Below are positions 38,272 through 45,496 of a DNA stretch of 64,000 nucleotides, piece after piece. The position numbers and the translations under genes are program-made. Source of the DNA: Phycisphaerae bacterium. Lineage in GTDB: Bacteria > Planctomycetota > Phycisphaerae > Phycisphaerales > SM1A02. The stretch is taken from NCBI GenBank assembly GCA_016795035.1, contig JAEUIT010000097.1, positions 1-64,000 of the forward strand, in the 5' to 3' direction. Under the pieces are notes generated by a model that did no database searches, was not told where the DNA came from, and saw only the letters and a list, made by a program, of their open reading frames with translations. Position 1 is the stretch's first letter. Each line of letters starts with the position of its first letter.

Positions 38272-38300
38272 TTGACTTGCGACCCCCTGAGGGGTGTGTT
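38272..38300 (+). promoter_or_regulatory. Candidate promoter with palindromic spacer
   Basis: TTGACT (38272-38277), 17 bases, TGTGTT (38295-38300). Within the spacer ACCCC-CTGA-GGGGT (38282-38295) is an inverted repeat that could be an operator. The -10 is poor. About 100 nt of leader follows, containing CGCTCC-TTGGGA-GGGAGCG, a hairpin near 38356-38372. Confidence 0.45.
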
Positions 38301-38403
38301 AGTTTGCAAGTGGGAAAAGGGCGGCGCTACGGCACCGCCGGAAACGTCATCATCGCTCCTTGGGAGGGAGCGGTGATGGACCTCATCGGAGGAAGGGGTC
38401 TCA

Positions 38404-39165
38404 ATGGCTGCCGTCAAGACATGGTCTGTTGTAACTGGGTGTGGCTGCGCGTTCATCGCGCTCGCGTCGTCGGTCAACGCCGACACGACCACAATCCCGG
38501 ATCTGGCGATTCGCATCGGTAACGGCGTGTCTTCGTACACGTTCAACGCGAAGGACCAGGGGAATGCGTGGTCGAACGGCAATAGCACGTTCGGCTACCA
38601 GGGAACCGTTACCAATCCGTTCGATGGCTCGGGCTTCGGCCTGAGTTGGGGTCTCCTTGCGAACCCCGATCCGTTCATCGTCGGAAACCTCGTTGTCACG
38701 AACACGAGCAACACGACGCAAACGTTCTTCTTAGACGTTGCGTTGCCGATTAACAGCCCGCTCGCAGCGACGCTGATTGGTGGTTCGATCACCGGTACGG
38801 TGACCGACCTCAATGGCGACGGTGCGACGGTGTCGTCACTTCCAACGGGCGGTCCGATCTATACCGCTCTTACGGACGTCGACGGCGGCTTTAACGGCAG
38901 TGTTGCCGGAACGCTCCTCGCGGGTGCCTCCGCGAGCACGGGCGCCTTCCAGTCTGCGACCATCGGCCCCGACTCGTTCGGATCGCCGATTCCGTCGCTG
39001 CCTTACGGCGCTGTGAACACCAACATCGCTATCCGTCTCGCGTTCACGCTGACGGCTGGTGACTCGGCTTCGTTCACGAGCTTGTTCGTCGTCATCCCGG
39101 CGCCGGGCGCTGCGGTGGCCATGTTTGGCCTCCTCGGCATCGGTTCTCGTCGCCGCCGCGCCTGA
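38404..39165 (+). CDS. PEP-CTERM-like secreted surface protein, copy 1
   Basis: 253 aa. Signal peptide about residues 1-27 (GCGCAFIALASSVNA). A Ser/Thr/Gly/Asn-rich beta domain follows. The C-terminal sorting signal is VIPAPGAAVAMFGLLGIG-SRRRRA: PAPGA, a membrane helix and an Arg cluster, the planctomycete PEP-CTERM form recognised by an exosortase-type system. Adjacent copy 2 shares a region SFGNPIPSLP/SFGSPIPSLP, then ASFTS and the sorting tail, so the two are paralogues. The GGAGG-type site at 38389-38396 (GGAGGAAGGGG) lies about 8 bases before the ATG. Codon third positions are T-richer than neighbours. Confidence 0.85.
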   Translation: MAAVKTWSVVTGCGCAFIALASSVNADTTTIPDLAIRIGNGVSSYTFNAKDQGNAWSNGNSTFGYQGTVTNPFDGSGFGLSWGLLANPDPFIVGNLVVTNTSNTTQTFFLDVALPINSPLAATLIGGSITGTVTDLNGDGATVSSLPTGGPIYTALTDVDGGFNGSVAGTLLAGASASTGAFQSATIGPDSFGSPIPSLPYGAVNTNIAIRLAFTLTAGDSASFTSLFVVIPAPGAAVAMFGLLGIGSRRRRA

Positions 39166-39204
39166 GTCTTACTGCGACTCAGGTTCGGGAATCGGATTCA
39201 ACGT

Positions 39205-39237
39205 GTGATTCGCCGACGACCGTCGTCGGCGGATCAC
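39205..39237 (+). terminator. Hairpin between the two PEP-CTERM genes
   Basis: GTGATTCGCCGACGAC (39205-39220) pairs with GTCGTCGGCGGATCAC (39222-39237), with one bulge each. No T-run, so it may be a terminator or an mRNA-stabilising stem. Confidence 0.6.
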
Positions 39238-39339
39238 GGAATTGAGAGAGGACTTGACCTTCGGGAAAAGGGTCAGTCCACACGCCGGATTTGCGGTCTC
39301 CCGCGCTCCGGCAGAGAAGGATTGAGGGAGGGATTCATC

Positions 39340-40071
39340 ATGTTCCGTCTTGGTGTTCGCGGGTCACTTGCGTCTGCTGCGTGTGCGCTCGCGGCATTCG
39401 CTACAACTCTTGCTGCTGCTGACGGCCCGGCCGTGACGCTCGACGTCACCGTCAACGGTTCGGCTCAGAGCCAGAATCTCTCTGGCACTGCGACGAGCTT
39501 CCCGTCTGTTTACAACTACCAGGGCAGCCTCCTCGATGGTGGCGGCAACTGGCTTCTTAACTGGGACTTCAACGCGTCGAACTCGGCGAACGCTGGAGTT
39601 CAGGCTTTCACGGCCGGCAACTACGTGATTCAGAACCTCAGTGCTGAGGCTCTCGAATTCGAGCTGACCGTGACTCTGCCCGTCGCGCTTGTCGGCCCGA
39701 CGCTCTACGGTGGTTCGGTCTCCGGTGGTCTCACGACCAGCGGCCCGGGCTTCATCACTGATCTCGGTGGTCCGGTTTGGACCGCTGCGACCGGCAATGT
39801 CACCGTCGAGACGCTCTTCGACACGCTCAACGTCGTGCGTCCCGATCCGGGCAGCTCTTCGCTCGGCTTCGAGTCGTTCGGCAATCCGATCCCGAGCCTC
39901 CCCGGCCCGGATATCGGTGAGAACATCTCGGTCACCCTGAAGTTCTTGCTTGGTGCGAATTCGTCCGCGTCGTTCACGAGCGTCTTTGTCGCTCGCGTCC
40001 CGGCTCCGGGTGCCTTCGCCCTGCTCGGCCTCAGTGGCCTTGCGTCGCTCGGCCGCCGTCGGCGCTCGTGA
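39340..40071 (+). CDS. PEP-CTERM-like secreted surface protein, copy 2
   Basis: 243 aa from ATG 39340, preceded by GAGGGAGG about eight bases upstream. An in-frame ATG/ATT region further up is rejected because it runs through the leader. Signal peptide MFRLGVRGSLASAACALAAF and onward. The C-terminal tail is VPAPGAFALLGLSGLASLG-RRRRS. The body resembles copy 1 at its C-terminal third (ESFGNPIPSLP versus DSFGSPIPSLP). Presumably both are exported and anchored or trimmed by the same exosortase-like enzyme, which is not in this window. GGGAAAAGGG occurs in both leaders (38312 and 39263). Confidence 0.85.
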   Translation: MFRLGVRGSLASAACALAAFATTLAAADGPAVTLDVTVNGSAQSQNLSGTATSFPSVYNYQGSLLDGGGNWLLNWDFNASNSANAGVQAFTAGNYVIQNLSAEALEFELTVTLPVALVGPTLYGGSVSGGLTTSGPGFITDLGGPVWTAATGNVTVETLFDTLNVVRPDPGSSSLGFESFGNPIPSLPGPDIGENISVTLKFLLGANSSASFTSVFVARVPAPGAFALLGLSGLASLGRRRRS

Positions 40072-40190
40072 GGTCTCCTAAGGGCTTGCTCGTGCTGCCC
40101 TCGCAGGGCTAGCCCGTGCGACCAAGTCCTCCGGCAGGCCGCACAAACGTGGTGTTCGGAAACGAACGACACGTAACCTCTCAATCCACC

Positions 40191-40227
40191 AGCCACGACC
40201 GTTCACTCGGTCGTGGCTGCTTTCTTC
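40191..40227 (+). terminator. Rho-independent terminator after the PEP-CTERM pair
   Basis: AGCCACGACCG and CGGTCGTGGCT form a perfect 11-bp stem around TTCACT, followed by GCTTTCTTC. A clear end to the PEP-CTERM transcript. Confidence 0.85.
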
Positions 40228-40387
40228 AACCGACCTGTGGTGTTCCGGGCTCGCAGGTCGGTGTGTTCGACGTCTCAGCGCTCGCGCTGGGGATGCTGGG
40301 CCACGCCGTGGCCTCTTCGTCGATCGTCCAGTAGCATGCTCGGCCCTCTACGACCTTTCGTCCGCCCCCCTGCCCTCGAGGAATCAC
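40228..40387. other. Gap before atpC
   Basis: No gene seen. A TAGCAT box at 40332-40337, about 50 bases before the GTG start, is a candidate -10 for atpC. Otherwise unremarkable. Confidence 0.35.
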
Positions 40388-40798
40388 GTGCCCGCTAGTT
40401 TCCGCTGCTCGATCGTGACGCCGTCCCAGTCGGTTCTCAACACCGACGCGAGCTACGTCTCGTACGAAGCGTGGGACGGGCAACGCGGCGTCCTCGACGG
40501 TTCGAGCGCGAGCCTCACCCAGCTCGCGGTCGGTACGGTTCGCGTCGATCTCGCGGCGGGCGGCACCAAGACCTACGTCATCGACAGCGGCTTCGCTCAG
40601 ATGCGCGGCAACGCGCTCACGATCCTGACTGACGTCGCCGTCGACTCGGCCGAGATCAACGCGGCCGCCGCGGAACGCGAGTATGCCGACGCCCGCGCGA
40701 GGGTGGTCGAGCCCGGCAACGTCGCTCCGGAAGCGCGCGCGCGCCTCGAGCGCGCACAGCGTCTCGCCGCCACGAAGGTTCGCGTCGCCCGCGGGTAA
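40388..40798 (+). CDS. atpC: ATP synthase F1 epsilon subunit, orphan
   Basis: 136 aa from GTG 40388 with GAGG about seven bases upstream. The family pattern is clear: FRCSIVTPSQSVLN, YVSYEAWDGQRGVLDG, TVRVDLAAGG, YVIDSGFAQMRGNALTILTD, then the helical C-terminal domain. It regulates the F1 rotor. The usual atpD neighbour is not present; scpB follows. Whether this is a dispersed subunit of the main enzyme or part of a second ATPase cannot be told from the window. It is full length for the family and shows no damage. Confidence 0.87.
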   Translation: MPASFRCSIVTPSQSVLNTDASYVSYEAWDGQRGVLDGSSASLTQLAVGTVRVDLAAGGTKTYVIDSGFAQMRGNALTILTDVAVDSAEINAAAAEREYADARARVVEPGNVAPEARARLERAQRLAATKVRVARG

Positions 40799-40876
40799 GT
40801 CCGGTGATGCCATCCGCGCGGTTCGGCGTGCGGCACGGCGCGACCCGCGCACTGGCGCTTTCCATCGCCCCTGTGG

Positions 40877-40882
40877 TAGCCT
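40877..40882 (+). promoter_or_regulatory. Leaderless-type -10 box of scpB
   Basis: TAGCCT eight bases before ATG 40891. It argues for that start over an ATG at 40807, which would add 28 residues without family support. Confidence 0.5.
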
Positions 40883-40890
40883 GCGAACCC

Positions 40891-41616
40891 ATGTCGACCG
40901 AGGTCGGTCACGAGGAAATCGTTCACGCGGACGCGTTCGCCGGCACGCAGCCAGGCGAGATGGCCGTGTGCGCCGACCTTCCGCTCGAACAGCGGATCGA
41001 AGCGCTCCTCCTCGCGGCAGACCGCCCGTTGAGTGACGTGCGATTGGTCGACCTGCTCGGCCTCCTTCCGCCGCCGAGCGCGAAGCCGAAGAAGCGAAAG
41101 TCGACGAAGACCGACAACGCCACCCCTGGCGAGGTCGTCGAGGAGCCCGAACCCCACGACGATCCCGCGACCGCTCGGGCCCGGAAGCACGCCGTCGAAG
41201 CGATTCATCAGGCGATCGCAACGCTGAATGAGGCGTACGCCGCGACCGGCCGCACCTTCCGCATCGAGCCGATCGCGGCCGGCTGGCAGATCCTCACGGT
41301 GGCCGCTGTCGGTCCGCTCATCGCCCGATTGCGCGGCGAGAGGCAGCAGACTCGTTTGAGCCAACCCGCGCTCGAGACGCTCGCGATCATCGCCTACCGG
41401 CAGCCGATCCTTCGCGCCGACCTCGAGTCGATCCGCGGCGTCGCGTGCGGCGAAGTGCTGAAGAGCCTCATGGATCGGCGCCTCGTGCGCATCGTCGGTC
41501 GCGCGGAAGAGGTCGGTCGTCCGATGCTCTACGGCACGACGAAGGAGTTCCTGCGCATCTTCGGCATCGCCAACATCTGCGATCTTCCGAACGGCAAGGA
41601 ACTCAAGGGCGCCTGA
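40891..41616 (+). CDS. scpB: Segregation and condensation protein B
   Basis: 241 aa. ScpB dimerises through two winged-helix domains and joins SMC-ScpA in chromosome condensation. Domain pattern: PLEQRIEALLLAADRPLS, then RIEPIAAGWQILT, then ALETLAIIAYRQPILRADLE (second winged helix) and LMDRRLVRIVGRAEEVGRPM with TTKEFLRIFG. An unusual acidic/basic insert (about residues 55-90, KPKKRKSTKTDNATP and EEPEPHDDP) interrupts the first domain. No scpA or smc in view. The over-represented motif CTCGTCGTTGCAGCC occurs 13 bases after its stop. Confidence 0.9.
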   Translation: MSTEVGHEEIVHADAFAGTQPGEMAVCADLPLEQRIEALLLAADRPLSDVRLVDLLGLLPPPSAKPKKRKSTKTDNATPGEVVEEPEPHDDPATARARKHAVEAIHQAIATLNEAYAATGRTFRIEPIAAGWQILTVAAVGPLIARLRGERQQTRLSQPALETLAIIAYRQPILRADLESIRGVACGEVLKSLMDRRLVRIVGRAEEVGRPMLYGTTKEFLRIFGIANICDLPNGKELKGA

Positions 41617-41667
41617 CGGCGGGCCAGTCTCGTCGTTGCAGCCAGAGGCCGGGGCGCAGGCCTCGCG

Positions 41668-42996
41668 TCACTCCACGCGCCGAGCGACCCGACTCTCGGG
41701 ATCGCCGAGGATGATTCGCGCGCCTTTCGTGTAGAGGAGATACGTGATCGCCCAAGAGAGGCTCACGAAGACGCGGTTGCGGAAGCCGATCAGGAAGAAG
41801 ACGTGGACGAAGCTCCACAGGCACCACGCGACGAACCCCTTGAAGTGGCGGCCCCAAAGGTCGGCGACGGCCTTCGCGCGGCCGATGGTCGCAAGCGACC
41901 CCTTGTCGAAGTAGGCGAACGCGGGGCGCGGCGGTGACCCGGACGCTCGATGCCTCGCGTGCACGTCGCTCGCGATGATCTTCGCGACGTGCGTCCCCAT
42001 CTGAACCGCCGCCGGGCACACGCCCGGCACCGGTTGCCGCGACTTCGCGCAGGTGACCGCCGCCATGTCCCCGATCACAAAGACATGCGGATGTCCGGGC
42101 ACGCTCAAGTCGGGCTCGACCACCACGCGGCCGGCCCGGTCGCAGGTCACCCCGAGACTCGAACCAAGCGGACTCGCCATGACTCCCGCGGCCCAGAGGA
42201 TCGTGTCGGCTCGGATCGCTTCGTGATGCCCACCATGCTCGAGCGTGACGCCCTCGCGGGTCACGCTGATCACGCGCGTGTCGAGGCGCACGTCGACGCC
42301 GATCTTCGCCAGCGCCTCCCGCGCCGCGTGCGAACTCTCGCGTGACATCGCCGGCAAGAGCCGGTCCTGCGCTTCGACGAGGAGCACTCGCGCGTCGCCC
42401 GCGTTGACGCGATGGAAGTCGCGCGCGATGGCATCGACCGCGAGCTCCTTGATCGCGCCGGCGAGCTCGACGCCCGTCGGTCCCGCGCCCACGACCACGA
42501 ACGTGAGGTGCGACTTGAGCGCCTCGGGATCGACCTCCGCTTCGGCGTCCTCGAACGCCTGCAGCACGCGGGCGCGAATGCGAGCGGCGTCTTCGAGCGT
42601 CTTCATGCCCGGTGCGAACGCTTCCCATTCGGGCCGACCGAAGTACGACTGCCCCGCGCCCGCGGCGAGGATGAGGTAGTCGAACGACGTGCGCGTGCCG
42701 TCGTCATGGACCACCTCGTTGGAGTCGAGGTCGACGCCCGCGACGTTCGCGCGGAAGACCACCACGTTCGGGCGATTCCGGAAGACCCGGCGAATCGGGA
42801 ACGCGATGTCGGCCGGACTGAGGACCGCCGTCGCGACCTGGTAGAGGAGCGGCTGGAAGAGGTGGTGATTCGATCGATCGAGGATGACGACCTCGACCGG
42901 CGCTTTCGACAACCGGATCGCGGCTTCCAATCCTCCGAACCCTGCTCCCACGACGACGATGCGAGGACGTTTCGCGTCTGCTCGATCTTGTGTCAT
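41668..42996 (-). CDS. ndh: Type II NADH dehydrogenase (NDH-2)
   Basis: 442 aa, non-proton-pumping NADH:quinone oxidoreductase of the respiratory chain. FAD-binding motif VVVGAGFGGLEAAIRL at the N-terminus, NHHLFQPLLYQVA, then the second dinucleotide motif VVGAGPTGVELAGAI, and FVIGDMAAV. The C-terminal membrane-association part follows (WGRHFKGFVAWCLWSFVHVF, then FLIGFRNR). It converges with scpB at the 3' side (52-base gap) and diverges from the heme oxygenase gene; their shared 120-base interval contains the Fur-like palindrome. Confidence 0.94.
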   Translation of the reverse strand: MTQDRADAKRPRIVVVGAGFGGLEAAIRLSKAPVEVVILDRSNHHLFQPLLYQVATAVLSPADIAFPIRRVFRNRPNVVVFRANVAGVDLDSNEVVHDDGTRTSFDYLILAAGAGQSYFGRPEWEAFAPGMKTLEDAARIRARVLQAFEDAEAEVDPEALKSHLTFVVVGAGPTGVELAGAIKELAVDAIARDFHRVNAGDARVLLVEAQDRLLPAMSRESSHAAREALAKIGVDVRLDTRVISVTREGVTLEHGGHHEAIRADTILWAAGVMASPLGSSLGVTCDRAGRVVVEPDLSVPGHPHVFVIGDMAAVTCAKSRQPVPGVCPAAVQMGTHVAKIIASDVHARHRASGSPPRPAFAYFDKGSLATIGRAKAVADLWGRHFKGFVAWCLWSFVHVFFLIGFRNRVFVSLSWAITYLLYTKGARIILGDPESRVARRVE

Positions 42997-43002
42997 GGCA
43001 CG

Positions 43003-43008
43003 AGCGTA
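43003..43008 (-). promoter_or_regulatory. Leaderless-type -10 box of ndh
   Basis: Minus-strand TACGCT six bases before ATG 42996. Confidence 0.55.
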
Positions 43009-43055
43009 GAGGAGACGCCGGGCGAGAGTGTGCGATGCGGTCGCCCTCAGATGCC

Positions 43056-43078
43056 TTGCAGTTGAGACTCAGTTGCAA
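43056..43078. promoter_or_regulatory. Fur-box-like operator
   Basis: A 23-bp interrupted palindrome centred on 43067: TTGCA, two bases, TGAG, one base, CTCA, two bases, TGCAA. The half-sites resemble classic Fur boxes of the TGAGA/TCTCA type flanked by TGCAA. It abuts the -10 box of the heme oxygenase promoter and so would block transcription when bound. Heme oxygenases are commonly iron-regulated. It is also 48 bases upstream of the ndh box. Confidence 0.6.
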
Positions 43079-43084
43079 TACGCT
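43079..43084 (+). promoter_or_regulatory. -10 box of the heme oxygenase gene
   Basis: TACGCT directly after the palindrome. Transcription would start near 43091, leaving a leader of about 26 nt that ends in CGGAAC before the ATG. Confidence 0.5.
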
Positions 43085-43116
43085 CCGCCCCTTCGATCAC
43101 CCTTTTCGGAACGCTC

Positions 43117-43827
43117 ATGACGCCCAACCTCGCCTCGCCCCCCGCCATCCCGACGCCGCACTCGAACGGTCACGGCCATACCGCGACGCCCGCGGCAACC
43201 GATCCGACGGCGTCGCTGGCCGGGGCGCTCAGGTCAAAGACCCACGACCTGCACGTCATGGCGGAGAAGCACCCCTTCCAGCAGCGTCTCCTCCGCGGCC
43301 AAGTCAGTCGGGACGAGCTTGCGGCGTACCTCCACGAACTTGCCCACGTCCATGCGGCCCTCGAGCGGGCGTTCGAGTCGACCGCGCACCCGATCCCGCG
43401 ATCGCTCTTCCGCGACCACCACTACCGGTCGGGCCTGGCGAAGCACGACGTCGCCGCGCTCGACGGCCTCTTCGCCGAGCTTCCTCGCACCCGCTCGGCC
43501 AAGTCGTTCGTCAGTGCGATCGATGATCTCGCGAGCGCCGATCCGGTGAGCCTGGTCGGCGTCCTCTACGTCCTCGAAGGTGCGACCAACGGCAACGTCT
43601 TCCTCGCCCGCGCCTTGGAGCAATCGCTCGGCCTCGAGCGTCGCGTCGCGACGTCGTCGCTCGACCCGCACGGCGACGACCAGCGGCCGCGCTGGATGGC
43701 GTTCCGCTCCTTGCTCGACACCCTCAGCGTTCCTGAGGCCGAGGCCGGCCGCATCGTCGCGGCCGCTCGGGCGACCTTCCGCGCGGTGCACGACATCGCC
43801 GACGAACTGGCGCCGTCGCGCGGCTGA
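43117..43827 (+). CDS. Heme oxygenase
   Basis: 236 aa. After a 35-residue low-complexity Pro/Thr/His head comes a biliverdin-producing heme-oxygenase fold: LRSKTHDLHVMAEKHPFQQR with the proximal histidine, then DDLASADPVSLVGVLYVLEG-ATNGNVFLARAL, the helix that lines the heme. It splits heme to biliverdin, CO and iron. The Fur-like operator and NDH-2 opposite make a role in iron acquisition plausible. The catalytic Gly-rich helix (ATNGN) differs from the more usual SLGG, so activity should be checked. Confidence 0.8.
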   Translation: MTPNLASPPAIPTPHSNGHGHTATPAATDPTASLAGALRSKTHDLHVMAEKHPFQQRLLRGQVSRDELAAYLHELAHVHAALERAFESTAHPIPRSLFRDHHYRSGLAKHDVAALDGLFAELPRTRSAKSFVSAIDDLASADPVSLVGVLYVLEGATNGNVFLARALEQSLGLERRVATSSLDPHGDDQRPRWMAFRSLLDTLSVPEAEAGRIVAAARATFRAVHDIADELAPSRG

Positions 43828-43832
43828 GCGCC

Positions 43833-44366
43833 TCAGGCGTCGTTCGGAAGTCCGACGATCGCGAGCGCCGCGTTGCGGTAGCGCGCGTCGAACGTGACGT
43901 CACGCGCGACGAGACCGTGCGTCCACGTGGGCATCTCAGGCACGACGCGCTCATTGGGCAGCTCGACCTCGAGCATGACGAGCGGAAGGTCGTGGAAGCG
44001 ATCGAGCTCCCAGACGAACCCACCGTCGCGTATGCGAAAGCGCGTCTTCGTGATGCGCCGACCTTTCGTGAGCGGCCACAGTCGCTCGAACTCGGCGCTC
44101 GTGATCTCGCGCTCGGTCTCTTCGCGCACGAGCCCCGTGCCGCGCTTCACGGTGTGCCGGCAGAGGACGTCGCCCGTGCCGGTCGTGATGCGACGGATGC
44201 GCCCTTCGGGAAAGTCGTGCTGCGAGGCCGCGTCGGTCTCGGGCAGGTAGCCCTGCTCGATCTCCCACCGCTCGCAGGTCGCGAGCGGCGCCGCCGTCGC
44301 CGACGGCATCTCGCGCAGCACCCACACGCGTTCAATCTCAAGCCCGTCGGGGGCGCCGCTACTCAC
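43833..44366 (-). CDS. CYTH-domain protein
   Basis: 177 aa, starting at GTG 44366 inside the stop of the preceding gene (GTGA overlap). CYTH-type triphosphate tunnel: GLEIERVWV (EXEXK-like opening, here EIER), WEIEQGYL, RRITTGTGDVLCRHTVKRG, TKTRFRIRDGGFVWELDRF and LVMLEVELPNE. It could be a thiamine- or inorganic triphosphatase-like enzyme. The first motif lacks the lysine of EXEXK, so the activity is uncertain. Cotranscribed with holB. Confidence 0.8.
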   Translation of the reverse strand: MSSGAPDGLEIERVWVLREMPSATAAPLATCERWEIEQGYLPETDAASQHDFPEGRIRRITTGTGDVLCRHTVKRGTGLVREETEREITSAEFERLWPLTKGRRITKTRFRIRDGGFVWELDRFHDLPLVMLEVELPNERVVPEMPTWTHGLVARDVTFDARYRNAALAIVGLPNDA

Positions 44367-45484
44367 GCGCCCGCTCCGACCGCACCCGAACGGCCCGCCG
44401 GCGAGGCGATCGACGAATCGACCCATTGCGCCACGAGGTTCGCGAGGACGTGCTTCAGGTTGAGGTGACGGCGGATGGCTTCGTCGGCGTCGGAGAGGAC
44501 ATCGGCGAGTCGCGCGAAGCGCTCGACGAGCGCCCCATCGCCCGCAGTCGCCGCCGCGGTCATGCCGTCGCGCACGTTCTGACCGAGCACGCCAAAGAGC
44601 ATCCGGAGGGCGACGCGGTTCGCCGCTTCCTTGCTCGCCTTCGCGTTCCCCTTCACCATCGCCTCTGCGCATTCGCCGACGAGCTCGGCCATCCGCTCGG
44701 AGAGCCCGGCCGTGAGCTTTCCGCGCGAGAGTTCGGCGAGCGGCTTCGCGAGTTCACGGGCCCATCCGTGCACGCCGTACGCGGCGACCATCGAGGCCCA
44801 GCCGGGCGAACCTTCGGCGGCGCGAAGGATCCACTCGCGCTCCGAGTCGCCGAGATCCTTGAGCGGACTCGTTTCGACCCACTGGCGCATCGATCCGGGA
44901 TCGAGCGGCACGAAGCCCACGCGCTGGCAACGGCTTCGGATGGTCGGCAGAAGTCGATCCTCGCGGGTCGTCACCAGGATGATGAACGTGTTGGGCGGAG
45001 GCTCCTCGAGCGTCTTCAGGATCGCGTTCTGGCCGACGCCGTCCATGAGTTCGGCTTCATCGATGACGAAGACCTTGCCGTGACCGAGGTACGGCGTGCG
45101 GGCAATCGCGCCGTCGAAGCTGCGGCCGTCGATCTCGCCGCCGAGCATGAGCTCGCGCAGAAGGTCGATGGGGATGTTCGTCTGCTTCTTGTCGCGGAGC
45201 GACGCGATCTCCGAGGTCTCCGCACGCTCCTTGCGGATCACGTGGAAGTCGGGATGCGAGCCGGCATCGAGGAGTTCGTGCACGCGCGAGCCCGCGGGCG
45301 GCTCGAACCGGTCGACGTGTTCGTCGCGCACCGCGGGGTCGAGAAGGAGCGCCGCGAACTCGCGCGCGGTGGTGAACTTCCCGACGCCGAACGGTCCGTG
45401 GAAGATCCACGCGTGATGCACGTGTCCGGTGCGCAGCGACTTCGTGATCGTCGCGATGGCTCGTGATTGGCCGAGGATCCGCAT
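44363..45484 (-). CDS. holB: DNA polymerase III delta prime subunit
   Basis: 373 aa clamp-loader AAA+ protein. ILGQSRAIATITKSLRTGHVHHAW, Walker A-like FHGPFGVGKFTT, Walker B VIDEAELMD, then NAILKTLEEPPPNTFIILVT and LPTIRSRCQRVGF (sensor 1 with SRC). An insert between about residues 60-110 (residues DPAVRDEHVDRFE and on) is longer than in E. coli. It assembles the sliding clamp. It overlaps the CYTH gene. A TAAGGT six bases before the ATG coincides with the stop of the upstream gene. Confidence 0.9.
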   Translation of the reverse strand: MRILGQSRAIATITKSLRTGHVHHAWIFHGPFGVGKFTTAREFAALLLDPAVRDEHVDRFEPPAGSRVHELLDAGSHPDFHVIRKERAETSEIASLRDKKQTNIPIDLLRELMLGGEIDGRSFDGAIARTPYLGHGKVFVIDEAELMDGVGQNAILKTLEEPPPNTFIILVTTREDRLLPTIRSRCQRVGFVPLDPGSMRQWVETSPLKDLGDSEREWILRAAEGSPGWASMVAAYGVHGWARELAKPLAELSRGKLTAGLSERMAELVGECAEAMVKGNAKASKEAANRVALRMLFGVLGQNVRDGMTAAATAGDGALVERFARLADVLSDADEAIRRHLNLKHVLANLVAQWVDSSIASPAGRSGAVGAGA

Positions 45485-45490
45485 GAAGAG

Positions 45491-45496
45491 ACCTTA
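45491..45496 (-). promoter_or_regulatory. Possible leaderless-type -10 box
   Basis: Minus-strand TAAGGT six bases before ATG 45484. Its TAA is also the stop codon of the upstream gene, so it may be coincidental. Confidence 0.3.

Noticed and set aside
38300-39339. c-di-GMP (GEMM) or other riboswitch in the PEP-CTERM leaders
   Set aside because: I could not find the conserved GEMM core or any other known aptamer; only generic hairpins and a shared GGGAAAAGGG.
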